Source of the DNA: Lasiosphaeria ovina
Taxonomy: Eukaryota > Ascomycota > Sordariomycetes > Sordariales > Lasiosphaeriaceae
DNA length: 64,000 nt
NCBI GenBank assembly: GCA_033439765.1
Contig: JAULSN010000001.1
Location: 2,728,001-2,792,000 of the forward strand
Direction of reading: 5' to 3'
Shown piece after piece: positions 36,051 to 47,233 of this stretch. Position numbers and translations under genes: made by a program. Numbering within the stretch: position 1 is the first letter of the stretch; each line of letters begins with the position of its first letter. Under the pieces are notes generated by a model that made no database searches, had not been told where the DNA came from, and worked only from the letters and a program-made list of their open reading frames with translations.

Positions 36051-36876
36051 GAAGACGAGAGGGAAAGAAAATTGCCAAACGGGGATGCCCTAATGGTTGG
36101 GTTGAGGGTAAAAAACAGAAGTACCAAATGGGGAGAAATGGTGCATTGGTGGGGAGAGAGAAGAAGATTGCGGTGGGTAGTCGCTGAAACACACATGCAG
36201 ACATTGCCGCGGACTTTATAGATGTTGTAAACTTGTACCTCGGTTTCTCCTGCATGGTTGGAGTTTACTTTGTCACAGTACGTACCAGCACATAGGAAAT
36301 GACTTTTTTGAGAGAGAGAGAGAGAGTTCTTGGGGGTTGCTACCATTGTGGAAGTCCCTTGATAGCTGCCTTATACTTGTCTTATCGAGGTTAAGGTGGC
36401 GTTATTTTCATATGCAGTATCATCAGGAGGCAGCTTGTTCACGTCTTACATGAAAAGACGTCATGCCACTTCACTCACAGTCTGCTCACGTACGTGCTAC
36501 ACGCCCAATCAACATTCTCTCGCCATGTCCGCTCGCTGCCGACGAGGCAGCATACCGTCATTCGATGCCCTCGTGCAGCACCTCAGCCGCTCACTTCTCT
36601 CGTATCATCCCACGTGTTTCGGGTTTCAGTCCACCCCAGAAAACAGTCTGGCAACCGCCGTACCGAGTGAGCATGGCTAGCTCTCTCTAAGAGGAACTTG
36701 AGATGTCTTTCCGCTTTTGCTGTATTTTACGTATTTCCATATACACACACTACCCCTTTTCAACCCCCTTTTTTCCCAACAGACCGAGAAGTAGCTTTCT
36801 TTTCATTACCCCCCTCCTCCTCCCCGTCCCCTTTTCATTTTATCCAATCCCGATATCCCATTTCTTTCTTTCTTTT
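36051..36876. other. convergent intergenic region SDHB/secreted protein
   Basis: These are 3' flanks of convergent genes. A (GA)n repeat lies at ~36310-36326 and pyrimidine-rich stretches lie at 36740-36875. I see no gene. Confidence 0.5.
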
Positions 36877-37522
36877 TTAAAGGACAGGAGCCGGCGTAGG
36901 CAGGCTGCCGGGCACCGACGTTACCGTCGGCTCGCTGGTGGCACACGGAGGCGCCGCAAACGTGGGCCACGGCCTGCAGGCCGAAAAGCATCTTTCAGGA
37001 AAGGAAATAAATCAGTTTCACCACTCGAATGTTAGGAGAGAGGGGGGGGGGGGAACACGCACCCTCCGTAGGTCATGCCGCAGGAATTGATGCCGTCCCA
37101 GCAGACGGTCTGGCTGGAGCAGTTGTTTTCGGCCGGCGGGGTTTGGGTGGTCACGATGGTTGCCGTCGTCGACGTTATGGGGAAGATGCTTGTTATTGTT
37201 GTGATTGTTGTTGTGAGCTGCGGGCACGGGGGGGCGCTGGGCCTGGCGGCCTTGTCGCAGACGTCGTAGCAGCTATTCTCCCCCCCGTGTGAGGTGTGTT
37301 GGTTAGACAGACAGACAGAGAGACCGAAGAACGGGGTCGTGTGCGTGAGTGAGAGCTGCTTGCTTACCCGCCATAGCGAACACCGCACTTGTTGATGCCG
37401 TCGATGCATAAGATACGCGGCTCGCACTCTTCTCCCTGCGGCCTCGGGGCGGCAGCCACATGTCTGCCCGCGAAGAGGACAACAAGGGCGCACGACAGCG
37501 AAGAGGCTTTTAAGAGCTGCAT
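36877..37522 (-). CDS. secreted protein with two six-cysteine YGGC modules
   Basis: This is a small predicted secreted protein of unknown function. Three exons (37522-37368, 37272-37063, 36991-36877; introns 95 and 71 nt) give 159 aa. A signal peptide is clear: MQLLKASSLSCALVVLFA, likely cut near AAA-PRP. Module A uses Cys33, 39, 46, 53, 57, 68 and module B uses Cys103, 109, 116, 123, 127, 138. Both share the spacing C-x5-C-x6-C-x6-C-x3-C-x10-C and the strings DGIN and YGGC. They are joined by a Thr-rich, probably O-glycosylated linker (~69-100). Each module is cut by an intron at the same codon, phase 2 in the second Gly of YGG. Two acceptor sites were picked by frame (GAATAG/CTG and GAAAG/ATG). 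I know no named function; wall binding or host interaction are only possibilities. It is divergent from another secreted-protein gene. Confidence 0.82.
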
Positions 37523-40003
37523 TGTATCTTAGGAATGTGATATTTTCAGGGGCAAAAAGGGGTCGACAATGCTGCTCAGAATTGGTTTGCGGGGTGATAT
37601 GTTCGAGAATACATGCAGCGGACCAAGGACAGAGAGATATAGATACTTGTTTCTGCCAGGATAAAAGGGGTTCACATCTCTCACTAGAACTAGATGAAAG
37701 AAAGAGTATAATATGACGATAGAACGTCGCAACTTGGTTTGCAGGATGCGATAGTATGTCCATGTCCATGTCCAACTTCTCGGCTTAAACCAGCGATCCT
37801 AAACTGGTCTCAGCTTGGCGATTCTTCTTTTTTTCTATTCCTTATCTGGGCAATATCAAGAATGGCCATCAAGAGGTTTGCTACGTTTCGTCTAGATCTA
37901 GTGTCAGTTGGGGTATATACCTTGTGTTTACCCGGCTCGCTGTCAGCCACTCGGCAGCGAGCTTCTGTGGTATTTATGGAGTGGGGAGGATTCCCTCATA
38001 TCCAATTTCTATTCACCCGTTTGGACACCAACGGAAGACATATATGTGTGGGGTGAGCCAAGGCGGACGCAATGCGGCCAATGCACACACTACTGTTTCT
38101 AGAAGGTGAACTCGGATTCTGGAAAAGGGAACGAAAAAAAAAGGGAGAGGATTCCGAAGAGGTAGTGACGTACATAGCTAAGGTAGGGGTCCATCCCTCC
38201 AGGTCCGTCGGGCCCGCTCTCCCCCGGACTCGGGGCTGCGGAACCGAACTGGAAGTGGAAGGCTTTCCAAAGGGATGGTGACAGTTGGCCACCACCAAAC
38301 AAAGAATTCTCCGTAGGCTACCTTAGCTACCCTACGTCTAGTGGAGAAGAGGGTGCGTGCTGTGGCGTGTCCCCAGGGGCATTGAGCCAACGGCTGCTAC
38401 CCCGGGCAACCCTTTTCCCTTGACTTGATCTGGGGAAGAAAGGGGCGTGTGTGTGTTGCACTCTGGGGGATGGAGGATGGAGACTTGGCGTTGCTGCACC
38501 GAGGCTACGTCAAGAAGGGGCGGACGTCGGATTGTTCCTGAAATAGGTACACAACCCACAACACTGCTCCGAAGGTTGCAGGGACCCAGAGTGGTCTTTA
38601 ATATCGTGAGGTGGGCGTCGAGAGAGCCTCATGGCCAAGGAAAGGAATGGAGTGAAGGAAATGCGACGGCGTCACGGTTGGCCACGGCTGCTCGCGGAAG
38701 GAACGCAAAAAAGAAGAAGACAGAAGGAGACAGGTGGCCAGCTACTATCAGCTTTAATTGTTTGCGAGGCCGCGGTTTCTGCGGTCCGTTGTGGAAAAGG
38801 AAGGAAGCAACGACCAGATGAATTTAGTTCGGCAGCCCAGCGTTGTATCCCGGGAAGGAGGTAGGTCGATTCGACCCCAAAGTTCGATGCAGAGGAAGGC
38901 ACCTGGGCGTTTAGATTTACAATCAATCCTGGGTGCCTTTCTAGAACCGACGGAAAGCACCATCGAGAACAAGACAAAATAAAACACCCAACTTGAAAGA
39001 GCCTGCAGTTATTTTAGCACCTCTCCATGTTAAATTCAGCTGCGTGCACATGCACGATGGGACAAACGTGACTCGGCCCTACAGGTGCCAGGTGCATATC
39101 CGACACTTTGTATGCACATACATAACCCATGCAAAGGCAAGAGTAAAGAAGCCAGCTCTATCTAGGTCGACCTCTGCTGCGGCGTCCCACAACAGGCCCG
39201 GCAAATATCGAGACATATGAAGATTAATGAAGACCATAGACATCAACCAGGTCTGGGGGGCAGAGCACGACAGAAGCCGAACTGCTAAAAATAAGCATCC
39301 ATGAGCTTTTAGGGGACTCGGCAATTAACCAGGTAGGTAGCTTACCTACTATGTCACTTTTTCTTTCTGTTGCTTATTCTCTTCAATTGCCCCCACACCC
39401 TACTTTGCGGAGAGAAGCGCGGGCAGAGCGTGAGTGGGTGTGGTTGTGAGTGTGGGATGGCGAGGTGAGGACGCCCAGGCGCAACCGTGAGAGCGGAAGA
39501 ATTCACCAGCGCAGCCGTGACAATTTGGCTTAATTGCGGACAGGCGAGCCAAGCCTGGCACCGCAATGTAATTTCTGTGGGCGAGGGCGATGGTCACCCA
39601 CCTACACACAGCAAGCAGGCCACCAAACATGTGACGTTGGTGTGCCAGACGAGGAGGAGGGTGACGGGATCATCACCAAGGGGGGAGGCAAAGGAACCCT
39701 TCTTTGGCGGACACGGCTCTTGGTGGAAGGAGAAGAAGGGAAAAGAAGAAACCGAACCAGGAGCAATCGAAGGAAGCAGCACGACAAGAGATAACGAGAA
39801 AAAAAAAGGATAAGAAGAAGTCGCCCCCCTCCTCAACACCGACCACGAGAAATCAGGATATAGACACCAAGCCTCCACACCTTTTGACCAAGATATTATA
39901 CCCATCCATCCATATCCAATTCTCCCTGCCATCCACACACAACTTCAAACGTTTGAACCTCGGCCAAAACAAACAAAACAACAAAACAATCACGTCATAC
40001 AAA
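37523..40003. promoter_or_regulatory. divergent region between two secreted-protein genes
   Basis: This 2.5 kb region separates the cysteine-rich gene (-) from the 190-aa secreted-protein gene (+). Scattered frames up to ~124 codons lack domains and overlap on both strands. The last 200 bases before 40004 are A/C-rich, typical of a leader. No gene is called. Confidence 0.5.
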
Positions 40004-40726
40004 ATGAAGTGGCAGGCGCTCGCCCTCTCCTTCCTGGCCACCACCGGCCTGGCAAGCCCCATCTTTGGCCAGCCAGAAATATACACGCTGCGCCTCTCAT
40101 CGTGCGTAACCTCCCCCCTTCCCCATTACCCATCCCACTTTGAGCTCACGGCATTAACACGGGGCGGCCGCAGACGAAACAAGGCGCTCGACGGGCAGTA
40201 TCTCGGCGTGAACGGGGCGCTGGTAGGCGTATTCAAGGACTCGTCGGTGGTGCGCTTCATCCCGGTGCCGAGCGGCAGCAGCAGCAGCAACCTGGTCGAG
40301 CTGCACACGTACCCTGTGGGCAAGGAGGAGCGGGCGCTGGCGCTCGTGGGCAAGCAGGGGCTGCTCGACTTCTCCGACGTGGTCAACCCGGCCGCCAGCA
40401 ACTTCCCCAAGGGCACCACGTGCGACTGGACGGCCTTCCGTCTGGGCTCGTCGACCGCCGCCAAGAAGACTGTCGTCTACGCCGGCAAGGCCGGCGGCTG
40501 GGTCGCTTTCCCCACCGGCTCCGACGGGTCCGACTGGAGCGTCAAGTGGAAGGACTGTCAGTTGCCCTCTCCCGTCCTCCGTTTCCTCCATTGACTTTCC
40601 TCTTTTGATACTGTTGCTGACTTAAACGACGCAGCCTCCGCCATCACTATCGAGAACTACATGGCCGTCGACGTCGTGTACGAGGCCGTTGACGCCACCA
40701 AGGTTGAGTTTGGCCCCAGCAGCTAA
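40004..40726 (+). CDS. small secreted protein, unknown function
   Basis: Three exons (40004-40101, 40174-40556, 40635-40726) give 190 aa. The N-terminus MKWQALALSFLATTGLAS is a clear signal peptide, followed by PIFGQPEIYTLRLSS. The mature part is beta-rich in appearance, with YLGVNGALVGVF, a Ser run, LALVGKQGLLDFSD, TTCDWTAFRLG and GGWVAFPTG. Only about one Cys is left in the mature chain (CDW), so it is not a disulfide-rich effector. Fungal secreted proteins of this overall type exist, but I cannot name a family. Intron 1 (72 nt) has no stop and a length divisible by three, so retention would still give a full-length protein; intron 2 (78 nt) uses a GTCAGT donor and is required to reach SAITIENYMAVDVV at the end. 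Confidence 0.75.
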
Positions 40727-42066
40727 AGCACCCAACAGCAGACAGGTGGTTCAGTTGGTTTACATGCCTAGGAGGTGGTAGTTAGTTTAGATAGAAAAGT
40801 TTCCTTGCGCCGCGACTCGTTTAGTCTTTTTCAAATATATTTCCTTTCATCATTTTCCTATACATACACAATCAGACATGAAAGACGGACCCCAAAAGCT
40901 CCTGCCCTCTCTCCTTCCTTTACTCGTATTCTTACAAAAGGTGGACAGAATTGCACAATAGTGGAGTTTCTCTCCTAGTCACAACCACAGCCATCTCTTG
41001 ATATCAAGAGATCCGAGATATCCCCAATAGGAGAGTAGGACAGACAGACAAATCATAACCACAACCCCAACTTCAAAATTCTTGTTCTCGGTTCGCCGGA
41101 TTTTTGCTTTGCTTTCCGCATTCTCCTTGCCAAGTAAACTCTCCCCCCTCCTTCCCGACCTTTGAGTGCCTTATCATACCGAGTTAGGTGGGTAAGTAGG
41201 TACACCCAACAACCGCCAGCCAGCCAGCCCAAGCTAAGGATGGTTTCGGATAGCGAGAATCGAGAAGCAGAATAATTATGGGAAATAATCCCTTGATACT
41301 GTACTCGTTGTCTGCCTGCCTGCCTGCCTGCTTACTTGGTTTGGTACCTAGTCTGTGATGTGATATCCGCTCGCGACTTGTTGCCGAGTAGCCGAGTCAG
41401 CTCAAGGGGGGGGAAGGGGGAGCGTTCGCAAAGTGTGAAATGAGTAAACTCGCCACCAAAACTCACATATCAACAATCCCCAGTCAGATAAATTAGACTG
41501 AATGCTGGCTGTTGGTAGTGAAAGGCTTGTCATAGCCTCCGAGGTCGTTTGGGGTCTGTGGGCGAGGACTCCTACCCCCTTTTGAATAAACGACTACATC
41601 GCCACCTCAATCACACTCACACACACGCAAAATCGTTCGTCCTCGGCGATCCATGGCCAAAACATGCGCTTCCGGCTTGAGAAGTGGGCTCATTTGGCCA
41701 CCTTGTTGGTCCAGCATCTGCCCGGGCATGTCGCGATGCCAGGGACATCTGGTGGAAAATTGGCGACACGCCAGACAGTTACGGAAGCCGTTTCTCCCCA
41801 GAGGCTTCCTCAGCAGACGTCAGTTGCGATGAATACTCACTAATCGCGTTGGACACACAGATCGTTTTCCAGCCCTAGTTGTCGGTTAATGACAACAAAG
41901 CAGGCGAGGACAGGCTGACTTTGCAAACCAAATATCTCCGCTAGACAGCAACCTCCGGGTCCCAACACAGGGTCGCGTCGCTGTAGATACCTGAGATAAG
42001 TAGAAAAAAAGACGTCAAGAAACGCTACATGGCTCTATCTACTACACATGTGCTCACATTCTAGTT
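40727..42066. other. convergent intergenic region secreted protein/ADE2
   Basis: This 1.3 kb 3' region has no credible gene. It contains a perfect 18-nt palindrome at 40994-41011, CAGC repeats near 41215-41228 and (CTGC)5 at 41312-41331. Confidence 0.55.
40994..41011. repeat. perfect 18-nt palindrome
   Basis: TCTCTTGATATCAAGAGA is its own reverse complement. It lies ~270 nt after the stop codon of the upstream secreted-protein gene and is not followed by a U-tract. Its role is unknown. Confidence 0.9.
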
Positions 42067-44126
42067 CTACTTGGACTTTGCCTTCATTTCGACGAGATAC
42101 TCAGCGTCGCCTGCCGTGCGGAGCTTATTTCCCTTCTCAATGACGGCCTCCTCCATGTCGAGCTGGTACTTCCGCATCTTTTCCTGGTAGCGGGGGGTAA
42201 AAGCGCCGAGAATACGGATGGCCAGCAGGGCCGCATTGGTTGAGTTGTTGATGCCAACCGTAGCGGTGGGAACTCCCCTCTATATTTCCCGAAAAACACA
42301 GACCACCGGTCAGAAACAAGGCCTGGGTTGCTTAGTGGATGGGGTTATGAAACTTACCGGCATCTGCACGATACTCAACAAGCTGTCCATGCCGTCAAGA
42401 TGCGTGGCCTTGACGGGCACGCCAATGACGGGCAGCGGCGTCTCCGATGCCAGCATGCCGGGAAGATGGGCGGCTCCGCCGGCCGCGGCAATGATCACCT
42501 TGATGCCTTTCCCTGCGGCCTCGTCGGCGACACGCATCATATACTTGGGTGTTCGGTGAGCTGAGGTGATGTCCAGGGCATACGGAACCTTGAAATCTTT
42601 GAGAATATCCAGCCCGGCCTTCAGCACAGGGAGGTCCGAGTCGGAGCCCATCGTCACGAGCACCAGAGGCTTGTCTGAGGGCCCATCTACATGATTGCCT
42701 GTCTCGGGCCGGACTGGTTTCTTCTCGGACTTGGAGCTCTTTGGTGTCTCTGGAGATTTTTTCTCGGACCCGTCAATCGAGGGCTCCGCCTGAGGGCGGA
42801 GTTGCTCCGACACGGCGTCGAGCCGCTCTTGCCTGATAGTGTCGACCAGTTTGATAAAAGGTCTAGCTTCCTTCTCCAGCTCCTCGATGGACGAGAGCCC
42901 CGTCAAGGTGATGTGGCCTATCTTGCGGCCGGGCTTTGACTCTTTCCCGTAGAGGTGCAAGTAGACGTCCATGCTATCGCTGTACACGGACCGCGCCAGC
43001 CGTGCCAGTCTGTGGTGGGAGTCTGGCGCAGCACCTCCCAGTATGTTGAGCATGATGGACGAGGGGACCCTAGGTGTCAGCGTCTCGGGGATTGGGAGGT
43101 CCAGCACGGCGTATATCTGGGCCTTGTACTGCGACATGTAAGGCACGGCTTCGATTGTATAGTGGCCCGAGTTGTGCGGGCGGGGAGCAACCTCGTTGAC
43201 CACCAGGGACCCTAAATCTTATCAGTGTCGAGATCTCACGAAACCCCCTGAACACAAGCCGAGGCCGTCTTACCGTCTTCGAGAACAAACATTTCCACGG
43301 CAAAGACGCCGCGACCCCACAGGGTGCTGATGACGCTGCAGGCCAGCGCTCTGGCGTCCTCGCAGACTTTCTCTGCGACGTCCCTGGGGGGCATGAAGAC
43401 CTTGGTGCACACGCTGTCCTCGTGCACTGTCTCGACGGCGGGGTAGGCAACGCAGTTCCTGAGATGGCCTTCGTCGTCTTCTGTCCTGATGACCATGACA
43501 GCAAGCTCCTTCAGAAAGGGGGCCCACTTCTCGGCGTAAAGGGGCAGCTTTCCCAGAGCGGCGAGGGCAGGGGCAAAGTCGGCGTCGCTGTCGACTTTGA
43601 AATTGCCCCTGCCATCGTAGCTCCCTTTGCGGGCCTTGAGCATGAAGGGAAAGCCAAACTCTTTGGCGGCATGCTGGAGCGAGGCGAGGGCGGCGTCGCC
43701 AGACTCGACAGCCAGCTGGGCGGCGATGGGGATCTTGCTCGCGCTGGCGGCGAAGTGCTCCTTCTGGAGATACTTGTCCTGGATGAGGCGAATGGTGCGC
43801 CACGACGGGTGGATGGGGGGCCGGTGGGTGACGGTGGAGCCGTTGGCGAGCCTGATGTCGACGCCGTTCTTCTCAATGTCCTCGAGCACGTCCGTCTCGA
43901 CATGCTCAATCTCGACCGACAGGTAGTCGGAGCGGGCGGCGAGCTCGCGGATTTTGGCGGGGTCCTTGAAGGAGCCGGCGACGTGGCGGCCGGTGCTGTG
44001 CGCCTGCTTGGCCGGCGCGTCCTTGCCGTCGAGGATGGCAATGTCAATCCCCAGCGGGTTGGCAGCCTCGCACAGCATGCGTCCCAGCTGCCCGCCCCCC
44101 AGCAGGCCGATGACGGGATTGCCCAT
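42067..44126 (-). CDS. ade2: phosphoribosylaminoimidazole carboxylase
   Basis: This is the bifunctional AIR carboxylase of purine biosynthesis (yeast Ade2). Three exons (44126-43274, 43211-42358, 42279-42067; introns 62 and 78 nt) give 639 aa. The N-terminal PurK-like ATP-grasp part starts [14 protein letters not shown] and continues through [15 protein letters not shown] and [19 protein letters not shown], the latter split by intron 1. A charged, Ser/Lys-rich linker of ~50 residues leads into the PurE domain, with [25 protein letters not shown] and [14 protein letters not shown]. In-frame ATGs also exist upstream at 44156, 44186 and 44234. I chose 44126 because it aligns with known starts and has a purine at -3, but the start is uncertain. 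Divergent from DUS4. Confidence 0.95.
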
Positions 44127-44940
44127 TGCGTCGTCGTCCTCGGCTGTGCGGCCCATTAGTTGTTGCAGCGACAAGAGGTGGCTCATCGACTTGTATCTGG
44201 AGATGAGGCGGCCATGTAATAACACGCCGTGCATGCCAGAGCCAAAGACGCTGCGAACCCTAAAATGGCGCCTAGTCGAAAAAATGACTCGCGTGACCGC
44301 AATCAACTTCCAAGTAAATGGTACAGTACCACCACTGTACTTGGAGACTGAATTTCGATGCCACCGCCCGCGGGCACTCCCGTCTTTTAGGTTCCAGACG
44401 GCCTCAGAATCCCCAGAAAAATTTACCTAATGGATTCGCGGGCGTGTCATCGGGCACCAAGTGCGCTGTACGGAAGGGACGTTACGGGTGGTTCCTGCTG
44501 GTTTGGGCCGTTAGCCATGCCTACCCGACGCTGCGAAACGGCGGTCTTGAGGCGGCCAATCGGCGCCTTTTAGGGCCTACAGGGTATCCCACTAAGGGCT
44601 ACGGGGCGTTTGCCTCTGTAAGCGACAGGACCCAAACTCAAGATCTGGAACCTCCACTCCCAAAGACTGCAGACAATGAAAAGTCGGGATGACAGACAAC
44701 TTCGTAGAAATCTTGGGATAACGGGCCGCTCGTCTCTCACTTCTGCTCAAGTCTCAAGCCCCTGTTAACTTCTCTCTGCGTGATCTGCGTCATACAGCAG
44801 ACTGCCGCGAATCCGGTGCACACCTAGGTGTGTCCTCTCGGAACCCGACAGTCATCCGCCAACCCATTCCACATTCGTTATATTCTCATCAACTATTCTA
44901 GTTAGGCGTCTCAACTCTGAGCCCTGATCTTGACAGAGCC
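44127..44940. promoter_or_regulatory. divergent promoter region ADE2/DUS4
   Basis: This is the shared upstream region of ADE2 and DUS4. It includes a perfect 14-nt palindrome, CACACCTAGGTGTG, at 44819-44832, ~110 nt before the DUS4 ATG. Part of the left side could be ADE2 coding or leader, depending on the true start. Confidence 0.5.
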
Positions 44941-46576
44941 ATGGCAGACCCAACCGGTTTTGACCACGTCCAGTAAGAGCGCATTTCCTGTCTTTCTCAT
45001 TCATAAGTTGTCACCTCATTCTCCTTGTCCTTGTCTTCACCTGACAGAAAGTGAACCCCTTTTCGCCCCTTTTCACCCCTGAGTACAGGGTTTGAATACC
45101 ACAATACCTGACCGAGTCCAGCCCCCTCAAGCTCTTCGATGTGGCCAAAAAGGAAAGGAGATTTCTCTACACGTCGGCGCCGATGGTGAGATACAGCAAG
45201 GCAAGTACTTAGCTGGTAGTCACAACCACCCCAGTCTCATAATGAACAAGCAAAGTCTGATGAGTATTCCCGTTCAGCTTGCCTTCCGCCACACAGTCTT
45301 TGCATATGGCACCGACCTCTGCTGGACGCCCATGATCCTGGCCAAGGAGTTCAACCGAAACAAGTTCGCCCGAGACAGCGGCAAGTCGGCGCCAGCACCC
45401 TCCCTCCTCATCACATCACCTTATCAAACTAACACGCATGTCTAAAAGACTTCACCGTGTCCACCGAGGGCCCCCAGCCTCCGACCATTGTGCAGTTCGG
45501 CGCCAACTCGCCGCTCGAGCTGGCGCGGGCGTCGTCGCTGGTCGCCCCCTTTAGCAGCGGCGTCGACCTGAACTGCGGCTGTCCGCAGTCGTGGGCGTGC
45601 GCCGAGACCATGGGCGCCGCCCTGATGGAGCGGCGCGAGCTGGTCCGCGACATGGTCGTCGAGACGCGCGAGCACCTGCGCCGCGACGGCTGGGCCGTCG
45701 GCAAGGACAAGGACGTGGACAGCCCCCGGGGGAGGAGCGTCAGCGTCAAGATCCGAGTGCACAAGGACCTGCGGTGAGTTAGGCCCTCTTTCTTGCTATC
45801 CATCCATTCATCCCACACGACCGGAAAGACTCAGAATGCACCCTCCGACAAAGGGGAAGAAGGGGGTATATGTTGTTACTCACGCACTTTATTTAAAAAA
45901 CAGCAAGACGATGGATTTCATCACGACGGTGCTCGGCCCCGAGCACGACCGCCACGTCGACTTCCTGACGATCCACCCGCGGACGCGGTCGACGCCGTCC
46001 AGCACACCAATCAACGTGGAGGCGCTGTCGCTGCTGACATCAACATTCGGCGACTGCGTGCCAATCCTCGTGTCGGGGGACGTGTTTGCGCTCAGCGCGC
46101 TGCCGTTCGCGTCGCCCTATTCCACTTCCACCTTTACCAGCTCCGCCACCACTGACACAACAACGACGCCACTGCTCAACGTGCCCAAGCTCGCGGGCTT
46201 AATGTCCGCGCGCGCCCTGCTGGCCAACCCGGCGCTGTACGCGGGCCACGACGCATGCCCGTGGTCGGCGGTCGAGGCGTTCATGCGGCACGCGGCGCGG
46301 TGCCCGCTCCCCCTAAAACTGGTGCAGCACCACGTCGGCGAGATGTGCGGGCCGGGCATGGGGCCCAACAAGCGGGCGCTGCTAGGGCGGGCGGAGCGCA
46401 GCGCCATGCTGGCGTGCGCCAACATGGTGGACCTGGTTGATTTCCTCGACGAGAAGCGGAGGGCGGCGGCCGTCAGGGAGGCCGACGGCGGTGCTGGTGC
46501 TACTGCTGTTGTTCAGGGGCTGGGGAGGCGAGACGAGCCAGGCCATGTTTCTAGGATAGGTAGCCTAGTCAGGTAG
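44941..46576 (+). CDS. dus4: tRNA-dihydrouridine synthase, Dus4 type
   Basis: This is an FMN-dependent enzyme that reduces uridines of tRNA; Dus4 modifies U20a/U20b in yeast. Five exons (44941-44972, 45122-45200, 45278-45380, 45449-45773, 45904-46576) give 403 aa. Recognisable parts in order are LKLFDVAKKERRFL, SAPMVRYSKLAFRHTV, DLCWTPMILAKEF, IVQFGANSP, DLNCGCPQSWA (the conserved catalytic-Cys motif), KIRVHKDLRKT, FLTIHPRTRS, PILVSGDV (usually ANGD) and GLMSARALLANPALYAG. Introns 2 and 3 begin with GCAAGT rather than GT; frame continuity and family alignment require both. Intron 1 was placed so that the first exon joins at HPLKLF, since nearer acceptors create stops; this is the least sure junction. 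The N-terminus is short for the family. Confidence 0.9.
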
Positions 46577-47233
46577 CCGGGCAATAGACTACATGCTCAA
46601 GACAGGACACGAGCACGGGACGCAGTGACGGATGTCTAGAATGCAAGACTTAGGAATACAGTATACGGGATACCGTTCTAGAGGTCTTGGTCTCGCTCGG
46701 TATCAGTCAGTCTAAGAAACGATGATATCTGCCGCACGCTCTCTTTGGGTCGGAGAAACAGCGCCCTCAATACAAACCCCCTTTCCACCTCAGAAAACGC
46801 TACAACCCGAACGAAGCCCCGGCCCCGCGACAATGGCTCGCCCGTCCGTCCCCGTGTCCCGCTCGCCCTAGACCGAGCCCAATCATAACATAAAATAACA
46901 CACAAGTATATGTTTGTGCCGTGAAGGAGGCGATATACAGCCAGCCAGCACCGTAGTTAGTTCCTGCAAACTCCCCCCAGAAAGAAGACCCCCCCCCCCA
47001 GTAAGACACCCCGACCCGCTTGGTTTGCAGGCCAATATGTAGAAAATTGCAAAACCATCCATGCTCCGGCCACCCTATCCTTCTTTACCGCGTGCGTACC
47101 AACGACGCCGAAAGAAAAAAGAGAAATTAAAGAACCGTCCATCCTGAAAGAAAGGGGGGAAAAGAAGATAAGAATATTAAAAACCGGAGATAACCAGCAA
47201 ACGCTGGAAAATCGAAACTGACATGTCTCGTCT
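46577..47233. other. convergent intergenic region DUS4/cyclin
   Basis: These are 3' flanks of convergent genes. A C-run lies near 46989-46999. I see no gene. Confidence 0.5.

Noticed and set aside
39704..40003. N-terminal extension of the 190-aa secreted protein
   Set aside because: The open frame upstream is Lys/Gln-rich leader-like sequence and would bury the clear signal peptide that starts at 40004.
44127..44306. N-terminal extension of ADE2 to 44306
   Set aside because: The farthest codon is TTG; upstream ATGs are possible, but the added residues do not align with known ADE2 starts.
45082..45121. nearer acceptors for DUS4 intron 1
   Set aside because: Joining exon 1 to CAG sites before 45121 gives an immediate in-frame stop.
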